DNA from: Bradyrhizobium sp. URHD0069
Lineage (GTDB): Bacteria; Pseudomonadota; Alphaproteobacteria; Rhizobiales; Xanthobacteraceae
NCBI RefSeq assembly: GCF_000701345.1
Contig: NZ_JNIJ01000005.1
Coordinates: 62,001-126,000, forward strand
Reading direction: 5' to 3'
Length of the DNA: 64,000 bases
This document shows, piece after piece, positions 39,049-47,196 of this stretch; position 1 is the stretch's first letter; every line of letters starts with the position of its first letter. The notes below the pieces were generated by a model. That model did no database searches. It worked only from the letters and a program-made list of their open reading frames with translations, and had not been told where the DNA came from. A program made the translations under genes and the position numbers.

Positions 39049-39348
39049 ATGATCTATGTCGTCGCCACCTCTCAAGTGAAGCCGGAAGTGCGGGATGCCT
39101 TCATCAAGGGCGACAAGGAATGCATCGCGGTCACCCGGAAGGAAAAAGGCTGCATTTCCTATGAGAGCCACACCAGCATCAACGACCCCAATCTTTTCGT
39201 GGTGGTCGAGCGCTGGGAAAGTCGCGAGGATCTCGCTGCGCATGGCCGCGCGCCGCATATGAAAGTCTGGCGCGAATATTCGGCGCCGCTGAAAGTGTCA
39301 CCGACGGTGATCGAGATCATCAGCGACGGCAAGGTCGAGAAGCTGTGA
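39049..39348 (+). CDS. antibiotic biosynthesis monooxygenase (ABM) domain protein, second copy
   Basis: Also 99 residues and clearly a tandem paralogue: [57 protein letters not shown], at the same positions as in the first copy. Conserved Glu, Trp and His are kept in both. GGGAGACC precedes the ATG. ureE begins 10 bases after it, so the pair is embedded in the urease operon; no known urease step needs such an enzyme. Confidence 0.86.
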   Translation: MIYVVATSQVKPEVRDAFIKGDKECIAVTRKEKGCISYESHTSINDPNLFVVVERWESREDLAAHGRAPHMKVWREYSAPLKVSPTVIEIISDGKVEKL

Positions 39349-39358
39349 GCATTTTTGC

Positions 39359-39931
39359 ATGATTCGCGCGATGCAGGTCTGTGCGCAGCATCGCTGGACG
39401 CAGGCGCCGGCCGATACCGTCGTGCTGGATTTCGACGATCGTCACCGGCGGCGGATGGCGATGACCGGCACGCGCGGCCTTGCGTTTTTGCTCGACCTGG
39501 AAAACGCCGTGGTGTTGCGCGGTGGCGACGCGCTGGTGCTCGAGGACGGCCGGCTGATCGAGGTCGTCGCGGCGCCGGAGCCGTTGGTCGAGATCAGGGG
39601 CAGCGACCCGCACCATCTGGTTCGGGTCGCCTGGCATCTCGGCAACCGTCATTTGCCGGCTCAGATCACGGCCAGGGGCCTGCGCATCAGGCGCGACCAC
39701 GTCATCGAGGCGATGGTCAGGGGGTTAGGCGCCCGCGTGATCGAGATCGAAGCGCCGTTCGATCCCGAAGGCGGCGCCTATGCCGGCGGCGGCCACGCGC
39801 CGGAAAGCGGTCCGCACGAGCATGCGGTGCACGATCATTCATCGCACGATCACGGCGACCATCATCACCATGACGAGCATTGCGACCATGACCATCAACA
39901 CGGCCAGTCCCATGCTCATGACCACAAGTAA
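39359..39931 (+). CDS. ureE: urease accessory nickel metallochaperone UreE with long His-rich tail
   Basis: A 190-residue protein that carries nickel to the UreDFG-urease complex. The N-terminal peptide-binding domain is at about 15-75 ([26 protein letters not shown]) and the metal-binding domain at about 80-150 ([18 protein letters not shown], then [15 protein letters not shown]). The final 37 residues hold about 17 His, one Cys and many Asp, far more than the short tail of many UreE proteins; it could buffer or store nickel. The stop overlaps the proposed ureF start. Confidence 0.95.
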   Translation: MIRAMQVCAQHRWTQAPADTVVLDFDDRHRRRMAMTGTRGLAFLLDLENAVVLRGGDALVLEDGRLIEVVAAPEPLVEIRGSDPHHLVRVAWHLGNRHLPAQITARGLRIRRDHVIEAMVRGLGARVIEIEAPFDPEGGAYAGGGHAPESGPHEHAVHDHSSHDHGDHHHHDEHCDHDHQHGQSHAHDHK

Positions 39932-40709
39932 GGCGCCGGCGAGACCGCGGCGGCGTGCGGTGGCTCGACCGGGCGCCGCAAGCGAAGCTGTCAAGCAGCC
40001 GATCCCTGGCCCAGACGGAATGCAGGACGGCGAAGCGGCGGCGCTATACCGGCTGATGACCTGGCTGTCGCCGTCGTTTCCAGTCGGCGCGTTTTCCTAT
40101 TCCAGCGGCATCGAATGGGCGGTGGAAGCCGGCGACATCGGCGACGCCGCAGCCTTGCGGGATTGGCTCGCCTCGATGCTCGCGGATGGACCGGGATTTT
40201 GCGACGGCGCTTTTCTGGCCCATGCGCACCGGGCGGCGGCGTCGCATGACAATGCGGCGCTGCGCGAGGTCGCCGAGCTTGCGGCTGCTTTCGTGCCCTC
40301 GCGCGAGCGCCAGCTCGAGACATCGGCGCAAGGACGCGCGTTCGTCGACATCGCGCGCGCCGCATGGAATTGCGACGGCCTTGAGAGAATGATCGAGCAT
40401 TGCGACGGCCCAATCGTCTACCCCGTCGCGGTGGGCCTCGTTAGCGCCGCGCATGCGATACCTCTCGCGCCCACCATGCACGCTTTCTTTCACGCAGTGA
40501 TTTCGAACTGGATATCAGCCGGCGCACGGCTTGTTCCCCTCGGGCAAACCGATAGCCAGCGCGTGCTGGTTCAGCTCGAGCCGCTCGTGATCGCGACGGC
40601 AAAACGAGCGCTGCGGGCATCGCTCGATGATCTCGGCAGCGCAAGCTTTCGCGCCGATCTCGCCAGCATGCAACACGAAACACAGTATACGAGATTGTTC
40701 AGGTCATGA
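39918..40709 (+). CDS. ureF: urease accessory protein UreF
   Basis: All-helical partner of UreD and UreG. Landmarks are [63 protein letters not shown] and [19 protein letters not shown]. The start is not certain: ATG 39918 (263 residues) overlaps the ureE end by 14 bases, and ATG 40020 (229 residues) lies closer to where similarity begins. The basic, Pro/Arg-rich first 35 residues are poorly conserved. A palindromic repeat separates it from ureG. Confidence 0.92.
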   Translation: MTTSKAPARPRRRAVARPGAASEAVKQPIPGPDGMQDGEAAALYRLMTWLSPSFPVGAFSYSSGIEWAVEAGDIGDAAALRDWLASMLADGPGFCDGAFLAHAHRAAASHDNAALREVAELAAAFVPSRERQLETSAQGRAFVDIARAAWNCDGLERMIEHCDGPIVYPVAVGLVSAAHAIPLAPTMHAFFHAVISNWISAGARLVPLGQTDSQRVLVQLEPLVIATAKRALRASLDDLGSASFRADLASMQHETQYTRLFRS

Positions 40710-40735
40710 GTGGACGGCGCTTCCACACATTATCT

Positions 40736-40857
40736 CGTCGTCCCCACGAACGCGGGGACCCATACGCCGTGCAATCGCGATTGGAGAACGGGGTGAGATA
40801 TTTCGCTAAAGATACAGCCGCCGGTGGCTATGGGTCCCTGCGTTCGCAGGGACGACG
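40736..40857. repeat. palindromic intergenic repeat between ureF and ureG
   Basis: The left arm CGTCGTCCC..CGAACGC.GGGACCCATA pairs with an inverted right arm (TATGGGTCCCTGCGTTCG..GGGACGACG). The arms of about 30 bases flank about 60 bases. The ureG start lies 20 bases after it. Confidence 0.75.
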
Positions 40858-40877
40858 AAATAGAAAGAACTTCTGAC

Positions 40878-41513
40878 ATGTCTGACAACGGCCCGCTTCG
40901 GATCGGCATTGGTGGTCCCGTCGGATCCGGAAAAACCGCGTTGATGGACCTGCTCTGCAAGACGATGCGGGAGCGTTACGACATCGCCGCGATCACCAAC
41001 GACATCTACACCAAATGGGATGCGGAATTTCTGGTGCGTTCAGGATCGCTAACGCCGGACCGCATCGCGGGCGTCGAAACGGGCGGCTGCCCGCATACGG
41101 CGATCCGCGAGGATGCCTCGATGAATCTCGCCGCGGTCGCCGACATGCGTGCGAAATTTCCCGATCTCGATCTGGTGCTGATCGAATCCGGTGGCGACAA
41201 TCTCGCCGCGACCTTCTCGCCCGAACTCGCCGACCTCACGATTTATGTGATCGACGTCGCGGCGGGCGACAAGATCCCTTCGAAAGGGGGCCCCGGCATC
41301 ACCCGGTCGGACCTTCTCGTCATCAACAAGATCGATCTCGCGCCGCATGTCGGCGCATCGCTGGAAAAGATGGACACCGACGCCAGGCGCATGCGTGGCG
41401 AACGACCGTTTGTCATGACCAACCTCAGGAAAAGCGAAGGCCTCGACCGCATTGTCAGCTTTATCGAGGTCAAGGGGGGTCTCAGCCCCCCGGCCCAGGC
41501 CAAAGTGAGTTGA
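40878..41513 (+). CDS. ureG: urease accessory GTPase UreG
   Basis: A 211-residue SIMIBI-class GTPase that powers nickel insertion. It has P-loop [11 protein letters not shown] (about 12-22), [14 protein letters not shown], the nickel-binding CPH in [17 protein letters not shown], the Asp/Glu motif [15 protein letters not shown] and the guanine motif [14 protein letters not shown] 40878 starts [13 protein letters not shown]; upstream in-frame codons lie in the repeat. It is the last gene of the urease set. Confidence 0.97.
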   Translation: MSDNGPLRIGIGGPVGSGKTALMDLLCKTMRERYDIAAITNDIYTKWDAEFLVRSGSLTPDRIAGVETGGCPHTAIREDASMNLAAVADMRAKFPDLDLVLIESGGDNLAATFSPELADLTIYVIDVAAGDKIPSKGGPGITRSDLLVINKIDLAPHVGASLEKMDTDARRMRGERPFVMTNLRKSEGLDRIVSFIEVKGGLSPPAQAKVS

Positions 41514-41822
41514 GTGCATTTTGCGCCATGCGCCCCGCCGTTAACCCTTTTGGTCCCGCCAGCCCCCTGAGGCGAGCCAAATCAGAAACTTTTGCCATTG
41601 GTCGGAACAAAGCCGCCTTGCTGCGATTAACATTCTTCGCCGTTGCCGAGACGGCGCTCTCCGCTGCCTTGTTAATCTTCGCCGCCAACCGCAGTTGCGT
41701 ACTGATGATCGCTCCTCCAATATCTCAGACGGTTGGTTTTCATTCTGTTTCGGATCGTTGTCGCCCCCGCGGAAAGCAGATAGTTCTCCTTCTTCGCCAA
41801 CTCCTCATTTCCGAGTAAGCGA
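41514..41822. other. 309-base intergenic region upstream of the kinase gene
   Basis: No gene is supported. A GGAAC occurs at about 41606 but is not followed at the right distance by a good GTT-type -10, so I cannot assign an EcfG promoter to the kinase gene. Confidence 0.35.
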
Positions 41823-43481
41823 GTGGTTCGGCTGGGTTTTATCATCGGTTTTATCGCGCTTGTCGGGGTTCTGCTCTCCGGTCTTGCGGCCAATCGCGTC
41901 CACGATCAGGAGCTGAGGGTCAATGGAATCGCGTTGGCGCGGGCGATCGACGTTCATGCCAGCCTGGTTCAAGACCGGTTGACCGAACGTGAACTGCTCG
42001 CCCGCGTCGCGTCGGGCCTGTTCCGGGCACCTACTGTGATCAAGGCCAATATGCTGCAGCCGCTGCGGTCGTCGATCTACGCCTTCAAAACCGATTTCGT
42101 CGTCGCAAGCTGGATCGCACGGCTGAAGCGGGACGAGCTGGAAGCGGCGCGTACCGAGCTTGCCAGCGCAGGCTTTCCCAATCCGACGATCCGTGATTTC
42201 AACGATCAGCCTTTGGATGCGCGGTCTCTCGATCAGCCGATGGACGTGGTGATGGACGTCGAACCCCGCAATGAAGAGACGATGGCCATCCCGGGACGTT
42301 CTCTCAGTCAGCATCCGATTCTGGGCCCGATGCTGGCGCGGGCCATGACCGAGGGAAAGCCGGTGGCTTCCGATCCGATTGGGCTATTGCGCCCGAATGG
42401 GCCGATCGGCCTCGTTCTTGCCGCGCCGGTTCTGCAGGAGGGTGGCAGTTCACCGGCCGGCTTCGTGACATTTTCCTATGAATTGGCGTCGCTGATGCTG
42501 GCGAACGACGATCTCTCGCTGTTCTCGGTCGTACTGAAGGATCCTCGCAGCGCCGATGGCGAGCTGATCGAAAACGCGCAGGGCATTGTCACGACGAGGG
42601 CGGCAACACAGCAAGAGTCTGCACCCCCGATGACGCGCACAGTGATATTCGGCGGCCGCGACTGGTCGCTCGGCTATTACCCCAAGACCAACGCGGTCAA
42701 GCGCGCCGAGCAGATGGCCGCCTTCGTGGCCGCCATCGGTCTTGCCTTGACCGGCATCGTCTGCGGGCTGTTCGGATATGTCGCCTACAACAACTTGCGG
42801 CTCAGCCGTGAAATCCAGGTGCGGATCGGCTTCGAGCGCCGACTGACCGCGGTCATCGACGAACTCAATCATCGGGTGAAAAACATCCTCGCGGTGATCC
42901 AGTCGATCGTGACGCGCACACTGCGCCATGGCTCCGACATCGATGTCGCCCGAGAACTATTGATCGGCCGGATCCATGCCATGTCGAACGTGGTCTCGCT
43001 GTTGAGTGAAAGCCAATGGCAGGGCGTGAAACTGAAAGGCTTGTTCGAGGCGCGCGCGATACCTAACGCCGAACGCATCGCGGTCAGCGGTCCGGATATC
43101 GCGGTGAGCGCGCGAGCCGCGCAGAGTCTCTCGCTCTTGTTTTTCGAGCTGGCGTCGCATTCCGACGAGGGCCTGTCGCTGGTCGGCAAGCACCCCCACA
43201 TCGTCGCGCATTGGGAAGTGACCGGAGAAGATCCCGAAACGACGTTTCATTTTCGCTGGGAAGAGTTCAACACCAGCGCCGCGACACGGAGGGAAGACAG
43301 TGATTTCGGCCTGATCCTGCTCGATCGCGTCGCTCCGGAGGCACTCGGAGGTGTATCGAAGCGATATTTCACCGATGTCAGTTATGTGTACGAGCTCACC
43401 GCTCCGATGGAGACGGTTGTCGACATGACGGAGAGGGATCGCTCCGAACAATTCTCGGCACCGCTGAAGCCGGGCCGTTAG
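41823..43481 (+). CDS. CHASE-domain sensor histidine kinase of the HWE/HisKA_2 (HRxxN) type
   Basis: A 552-residue membrane kinase. TM1 is at about 3-22, a periplasmic CHASE-like domain at about 30-295, TM2 at about 298-322 and a dimerisation box with His350 (ELNHRVKNILAVIQSI), the HRxxN pattern typical of kinases that feed PhyR. The ATPase domain is unusual: at the N-box, where relatives have HELATNA, it reads FELASHS, so the Mg-ATP Asn is His446, and the Gly-rich loop is weak (DSDFGLILLD). Placed next to ecfG, nepR and phyR, it is a candidate PhyK-type regulator, possibly with altered catalysis. Starts at GTG 41823. Confidence 0.85.
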   Translation: MVRLGFIIGFIALVGVLLSGLAANRVHDQELRVNGIALARAIDVHASLVQDRLTERELLARVASGLFRAPTVIKANMLQPLRSSIYAFKTDFVVASWIARLKRDELEAARTELASAGFPNPTIRDFNDQPLDARSLDQPMDVVMDVEPRNEETMAIPGRSLSQHPILGPMLARAMTEGKPVASDPIGLLRPNGPIGLVLAAPVLQEGGSSPAGFVTFSYELASLMLANDDLSLFSVVLKDPRSADGELIENAQGIVTTRAATQQESAPPMTRTVIFGGRDWSLGYYPKTNAVKRAEQMAAFVAAIGLALTGIVCGLFGYVAYNNLRLSREIQVRIGFERRLTAVIDELNHRVKNILAVIQSIVTRTLRHGSDIDVARELLIGRIHAMSNVVSLLSESQWQGVKLKGLFEARAIPNAERIAVSGPDIAVSARAAQSLSLLFFELASHSDEGLSLVGKHPHIVAHWEVTGEDPETTFHFRWEEFNTSAATRREDSDFGLILLDRVAPEALGGVSKRYFTDVSYVYELTAPMETVVDMTERDRSEQFSAPLKPGR

Positions 43482-43525
43482 TTTCGCTCTTAATGCATTC
43501 GGCGGCCTGCGCTGGACCTCCTCTC

Positions 43526-43557
43526 AAAAAAAGCGGCCACAACCGGTGACCGCTTTT
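43526..43557. terminator. bidirectional terminator between the kinase gene and ecfG
   Basis: AAAAGCGG.CAC, four-base loop, GTG.CCGCTTTT, with A runs on the left and T runs on the right, so it works for both convergent units. Confidence 0.75.
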
Positions 43558-43581
43558 CTGGTATCGCGAGCGAGGCTCGAA

Positions 43582-44130
43582 CTAGCCGCCGCTGCCGCCG
43601 ATCACGGCGCGCACCGTTTCATCGGGGCCGAAGTCTTCGGCGCCGTCGACGTAGAGCAGGGCGCTTAGTTTCGATCGCGCCCGATTGACACGGCTCTTGA
43701 TGGTGCCGACCGCGCAACCGCAGATCGCCGCCGCGTCCTCGTAGGAGAAGCCGGAGGCGCCCACCAGAATCAACGCTTCGCGCTGGTCCTGAGGAAGCTT
43801 TTCGAGCGCGGCGCGGAATTCCTCGAATTCGAGATGCGCGCTTTGCGCGGGTTGGGTTTTGAGGGTCTTGGCATAGCTGCCCTCGGCATCCTCCACTTCC
43901 CGCCGCCGCTTGCGATAGTCGGAGCGGAACAGGTTGCGCAGGATCGTAAACAACCACGCCGCCAGGTTTGAGCCGGGTTGGAACGAATCGATGTTAGCGA
44001 GCGCCCGCAACAGGGTTTCCTGGACGAGGTCGTCGGCGCGATCGCCGTTGCCGCTGAGTGAAATTGCGAACGCGCGCAGGCTGGGTACCGACGCCAAGAT
44101 GTCGTCGCGAAGCGAGTCTGTGAGAGGCAT
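43582..44130 (-). CDS. ecfG: ECF sigma factor EcfG (general stress response)
   Basis: An ECF15 sigma factor of 182 residues. The sigma-2 region (about 15-80) contains DRADDLVQETLLRALANIDSF and AWLFTILRNLFRSDYRKRRRE; sigma-4 (about 105-165) contains LPQDQREALILVGASGFSYEDAA and CGCAVGTIKSRVNRARSKL. EcfG directs polymerase to GGAAC-N16-type promoters under stress and is held by NepR. Its ATG overlaps the nepR stop (44130), so both are translated together at a fixed ratio. Seven motifs of the expected kind lie in the next 6.5 kb. Confidence 0.95.
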   Translation of the reverse strand: MPLTDSLRDDILASVPSLRAFAISLSGNGDRADDLVQETLLRALANIDSFQPGSNLAAWLFTILRNLFRSDYRKRRREVEDAEGSYAKTLKTQPAQSAHLEFEEFRAALEKLPQDQREALILVGASGFSYEDAAAICGCAVGTIKSRVNRARSKLSALLYVDGAEDFGPDETVRAVIGGSGG

Positions 44131-44366
44131 TACTCCCTCCCGTCATTTTTTACAGTTTGACCACCGGTGTTTCCCGTCTGGGGATCCGCCTCAGGTAAAT
44201 CAAGCTTTCGGATCAGGTCCGCGAACCGATCCGGCACCCCCTGCCGCACAATATCATCGTACATGGCGCGGAGTTGGTGGCCGATTCTTGATTGAATCTC
44301 GGCATTCAGGCCCCCCTGCTTTCCCGGTGCCGCATTCTTGCTGGCTTGAGGCTTTACATCTTTCAT
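44130..44366 (-). CDS. nepR: anti-sigma factor NepR
   Basis: A 78-residue protein. The core AEIQSRIGHQLRAMYDDIVRQGVPDRF, then LIRKLD, forms the two helices that bind EcfG or, under stress, phosphorylated PhyR. The flanks are disordered (Lys/Gln/Gly-rich before, PQTGNTGGQT after). ATG 44366 is preferred over a TTG at 44411. It is co-directional with ecfG in a two-gene unit, divergent from phyR. Confidence 0.93.
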   Translation of the reverse strand: MKDVKPQASKNAAPGKQGGLNAEIQSRIGHQLRAMYDDIVRQGVPDRFADLIRKLDLPEADPQTGNTGGQTVKNDGRE

Positions 44367-44494
44367 GACCTGTTCCACGCTTCCCCGAGGGTTAAGTCCC
44401 TGTAACTTCAAGAATTACCTCGGATTAGAAACCCTTGCAGCGTAACACGTGTAGAAACGCTAATTCGAACTCAGCTGGAAAGTTCCGAAACCGA

Positions 44495-44519
44495 GGAACT
44501 TTTCTGGGCCTGAAGCGTA
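44495..44519 (+). promoter_or_regulatory. candidate EcfG promoter of phyR
   Basis: GGAAC (44495-44499), 16 bases, CGTA (44516-44519), 82 bases before the phyR start: one mismatch from GGAAC-N16-CGTT. It would make phyR autoregulated. Confidence 0.6.
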
Positions 44520-44601
44520 GTCAGGCACGCAGGGGAACCGGGTCACCCCATATAGGTATTCTGATAGGTTTTCTGACCTGACCCGAGAGGATGGAGTGGG
44601 G

Positions 44602-45408
44602 ATGTCCCGATCACAGCTGGTTGCTGAACACCTACCGTTGTTGCGGCGTTATGCCCGTGCGCTGACGGGAAACCAGGCGTCGGGCGACGCATATGTCGGA
44701 GCCATGCTTGAAGCCCTGCTTCAGGATCCGTCGCTGCTCGATGAGCGGCACGGACCCCGTGCCGGGCTTTTTAAGCTGTTTACCCAGATCTGGAATTCGG
44801 TTTCGCTCAACGAAAATGCCGACGTCGCCACCCTGCCGATGCCGCCGGAGCGGCGGCTTTCAAACATCACTCCCTTGCCGCGCCAGGCCTTTCTGCTGCT
44901 GTCGCTGGAAGGCTTCTCCGAGGAGGAGGTAGCGTTCATTCTCGGCAGCGATGTTGCCGACACCCGCAAGCTCGCTGATGCGGCGGGGCGGGAAATGGCC
45001 GCCGAGATCGCCACTGACGTGTTGATCATCGAGGACGAGACCTTCATCGCGATGGACCTCGAAAGCCTGGTGAGAAACCTGGGTCACAACGTCATCGGCG
45101 TCGCCCGCACCCATTCCGACGCGGTGGCGCTGGCCAAGAACAAGAAGCCCGGTCTGATCCTCGCCGACATCCAGCTTGCCGATGGCAGCTCCGGCCTCGA
45201 CGCCGTCAACGAGCTGTTGCGGGTCTTCGAAGTCCCGGTGGTGTTCATCACCGCCTACCCCGAGCGCTTCCTGACCGGCGAGCGCCCCGAACCGGCATTC
45301 CTGATCTCGAAGCCATTCCAGCCGGCGATGGTATCGGCCGTCGCCAGCCAGGCCCTGTTCTTCCAGCGCAATTCGCGCAACCGCGCGCCTCGAGCTGCCG
45401 CTTCCTGA
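44602..45408 (+). CDS. phyR: general stress response regulator PhyR (sigma-like domain plus receiver)
   Basis: A 268-residue anti-anti-sigma factor. The sigma-like N-terminus (about 1-125) mimics EcfG (HLPLLRRYARALTGNQASGD; LPRQAFLLLSLEGFSEEEVAFIL). The C-terminal receiver (about 138-255) has the acidic pocket IIEDETF, phospho-acceptor Asp189 (LILADIQLAD), Thr of FITAYP and Lys237 (LISKPFQP). When phosphorylated it binds NepR and frees EcfG. ATG 44602 gives MSRSQLVAEH; a GTG two codons earlier is possible. It is followed by a strong terminator. Confidence 0.96.
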   Translation: MSRSQLVAEHLPLLRRYARALTGNQASGDAYVGAMLEALLQDPSLLDERHGPRAGLFKLFTQIWNSVSLNENADVATLPMPPERRLSNITPLPRQAFLLLSLEGFSEEEVAFILGSDVADTRKLADAAGREMAAEIATDVLIIEDETFIAMDLESLVRNLGHNVIGVARTHSDAVALAKNKKPGLILADIQLADGSSGLDAVNELLRVFEVPVVFITAYPERFLTGERPEPAFLISKPFQPAMVSAVASQALFFQRNSRNRAPRAAAS

Positions 45409-45429
45409 GCGAGACTTGTTGCTTTTGAT

Positions 45430-45463
45430 AAGCCCGGCGCTTCACGACGCGCCGGGCTTTTTG
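45430..45463 (+). terminator. rho-independent terminator after phyR
   Basis: Eleven-base stem AAGCCCGGCGC/GCGCCGGGCTT with an eight-base loop, then TTTTT-like end. Confidence 0.8.
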
Positions 45464-45678
45464 CCGTGGCGGCCGTTGCCGCACTCGGCCGCGCAAACAT
45501 TGCAGTTTGGGACACAACAAAAAAAGCAGGGCGCGACTGGCATCACCACAGCCGCGCCCCACATCGCCGGTCAATGGGGCAGGGGGGATAACCGGCTGCC
45601 GGGATGACGCACAGGCCCCCAAAGTTGTTCCTGCCCTCCGCAAAATTTTTACACACGGTTAAGTGATAGAAGGCGCTG

Positions 45679-45703
45679 AGAACCGCCTCGGTGTGTTCGC
45701 GTT
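45679..45703 (+). promoter_or_regulatory. candidate EcfG promoter of the 45741 gene
   Basis: AGAAC (45679-45683), 16 bases, CGTT (45700-45703), 37 bases before the ATG. One mismatch in the -35 element, perfect -10. Confidence 0.5.
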
Positions 45704-45740
45704 GTGTCCTTGATCGCCATGGGGCGAGGGACCAACGAAC

Positions 45741-46163
45741 ATGCCGCAGACATCCAGGGCTATCTTCGGGGCGATCGCCGTTTCGCTGACGTGTGGCGCC
45801 GTTCAGTTCGCGTCGGGCCGCGATCTCTCCGGACTTGTGCAGAATTCCCCAAGTCAGAATTCCCCAAGTCAGAATTCCTCCGTTGCCCCCGAAGCTTCGA
45901 TTAATCGCGCCGCGAAAGCCGATCGTGTTGCTCGCATCGCGGAATCGGCGGCACAGACGCGGACGATTTCGCTCCAGCTGGATGGGCTTTCCGATACATC
46001 GGTCCTTGTCCGCATCCCAGCCGCCCAGGAGGCCCGCAATACTTCTCGCCCTCCGTCGGCGACAAAGTCCGGGAAGCGGAAGCTGACGGTGGCCTGCGAG
46101 CCGGTCGTCAGCGTATTGACCGAAGTCGCCAAGCAGCTTGAGCCGGGCCGCTGCGTCACCTGA
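45741..46163 (+). CDS. exported protein of unknown function
   Basis: A 140-residue protein. An N-terminal signal-like segment (about 5-26, IFGAIAVSLTCGAVQFASG) is followed by a low-complexity Asn/Ser/Gln stretch made by an exact 15-base tandem duplication at 45848-45890 (NSPSQNSPSQNS). The rest is Ala/Arg-rich and ends with KLTVACEPVVSVLTEVAKQLEPGRCVT, which holds two Cys that could pair. I recognise no domain. It probably belongs to the stress regulon because of the promoter-like motif upstream. It converges on the membrane-protein gene at 46179, with 15 bases between stops. Confidence 0.7.
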   Translation: MPQTSRAIFGAIAVSLTCGAVQFASGRDLSGLVQNSPSQNSPSQNSSVAPEASINRAAKADRVARIAESAAQTRTISLQLDGLSDTSVLVRIPAAQEARNTSRPPSATKSGKRKLTVACEPVVSVLTEVAKQLEPGRCVT

Positions 46164-46178
46164 TCCTGGTTTCGAAGA

Positions 46179-46628
46179 TCATTCCGCCGGTGCTTGATCG
46201 CTCGCGCTGTTGCGGCTTGCCAAAAATCCCAGCGCCAATCCACCCACCGCCAGAATCGGGATCAGTCTCTTGATGCCGATCGCGCGGATCACCTGGATGC
46301 CGGCCGCGACCAGCATGGGATCGGAAAGCGCGGTTTGCGCAGCTGATTTTGCGGTCTGCTCTGCGCGAGCCTTGACGTGGTTTTTGCGCACCATGTTTTT
46401 GCGCACCATATAGCAGCCGGCCGCGATCACCGTGACCACAAAGAACACCGCGGCGCCGGTCAGGCAGGCTTCGATCAGGCCATATCTCTGAAGCACGAAG
46501 ACAAAGGCCGCAGCGCACAGAAACGATGTCGTGATGAACAGGCAAAGGGCCGCCGCCGTTGCCAGAGATGTCAGCTGCAAGGCCGTGCCGGTACTTTCCT
46601 TGAAATCTTCGATCATGCGCTGAAACAT
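46179..46628 (-). CDS. small membrane protein, phage holin family-like
   Basis: A 149-residue protein with two adjacent membrane helices (about 20-45 and 53-75), a basic hinge and an Ala-rich helix, then a third hydrophobic segment (about 122-138). This pattern is seen in the Actinobacterial phage-holin-family (DUF1469-like) stress-associated proteins. The hinge has an exact 15-base tandem duplication coding MVRKNMVRKN (46382-46411). A weak EcfG-like motif (TGAAC-N16-CGTG, 46667-46691) lies 38 bases upstream. Function unknown; probably a stress-related envelope protein. Confidence 0.65.
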   Translation of the reverse strand: MFQRMIEDFKESTGTALQLTSLATAAALCLFITTSFLCAAAFVFVLQRYGLIEACLTGAAVFFVVTVIAAGCYMVRKNMVRKNHVKARAEQTAKSAAQTALSDPMLVAAGIQVIRAIGIKRLIPILAVGGLALGFLASRNSASDQAPAE

Positions 46629-46742
46629 CGGAAAGCCTCGCTGAAATTAATGCCGACAAACGAATCCACGACGCATGCGCGCCGGTGTTCAAATCAAAGA
46701 ATTGATTACATCGCCCACTGCGACGGGCCGGACGCTTTGTCG

Positions 46743-47114
46743 TTACCGGCGCCAGGTCAACCCGATCAGGAACCCCAGGCCGAGCGCCAAGCCCACGGTC
46801 GCAAGCGGGCGCTGCGCAATGACGTCCTCCAGAGTTTCTTCAATGGAGGAGGCCGCTTCCTGCGCGGCGTCCATCATGGCGCCGCCACGCTCCGATGCAT
46901 CTTCCACCGCCGAATCGACATTGGCACGGGCTTGCCTGTAGCCGTGGCGCGCCTGGTTCTTGGCAGTGCCGGCGAATGAGTTGAGCGCGTCGGTGATTTT
47001 TTCGGTCAGGGCTGCGATATCGTTTTTCACGGCTGCTACATCCTTTTCGAGGCGTTCAGTGGTCGCTTTATCCGTCAGATTCTTCATTCCGAATTCGCCA
47101 TTTGTACTCGACAT
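46743..47114 (-). CDS. DUF883 (ElaB/YqjD/YgaM) family membrane-anchored protein
   Basis: A 123-residue protein. A long amphipathic, coiled-coil-like region (about 15-95: LEKDVAAVKNDIAALTEKIT, then VEDASERGGAMMDAAQEAA) leads to the DUF883 C-terminus, IAQRPLATVGLALGLGFLIGL then TWRR. E. coli relatives are RpoS-controlled, ribosome-associated inner-membrane proteins. The ATG at 47114 follows GGGAGC. A perfect GGAAC-N16-CGTT motif 39 bases upstream makes it a likely EcfG target, mirroring the RpoS control of the E. coli relatives. Confidence 0.85.
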   Translation of the reverse strand: MSSTNGEFGMKNLTDKATTERLEKDVAAVKNDIAALTEKITDALNSFAGTAKNQARHGYRQARANVDSAVEDASERGGAMMDAAQEAASSIEETLEDVIAQRPLATVGLALGLGFLIGLTWRR

Positions 47115-47153
47115 CAAAAGCTCCCGGGAACTACTCAGGTTACGTACGGCACA

Positions 47154-47178
47154 AACGCCGCGCTTTGCGGGAAGTTCC
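47154..47178 (-). promoter_or_regulatory. EcfG promoter of the DUF883 gene
   Basis: On the minus strand GGAAC (47178-47174), 16 bases, CGTT (47157-47154): a perfect match, 39 bases before the start codon. Confidence 0.72.
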
Positions 47179-47196
47179 CGGCGCCACGAAACCCGA

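Noticed and set aside
41604..41630. GGAAC upstream of the histidine kinase gene
   Set aside because: Best -10 partner is CGAT at 15 bases; two deviations at once make it indistinguishable from chance.
44455..44487. GGAAC ... CGTT on the minus strand ahead of nepR
   Set aside because: The spacer is 22 bases, six longer than all other motifs here, so I do not call it an EcfG promoter.
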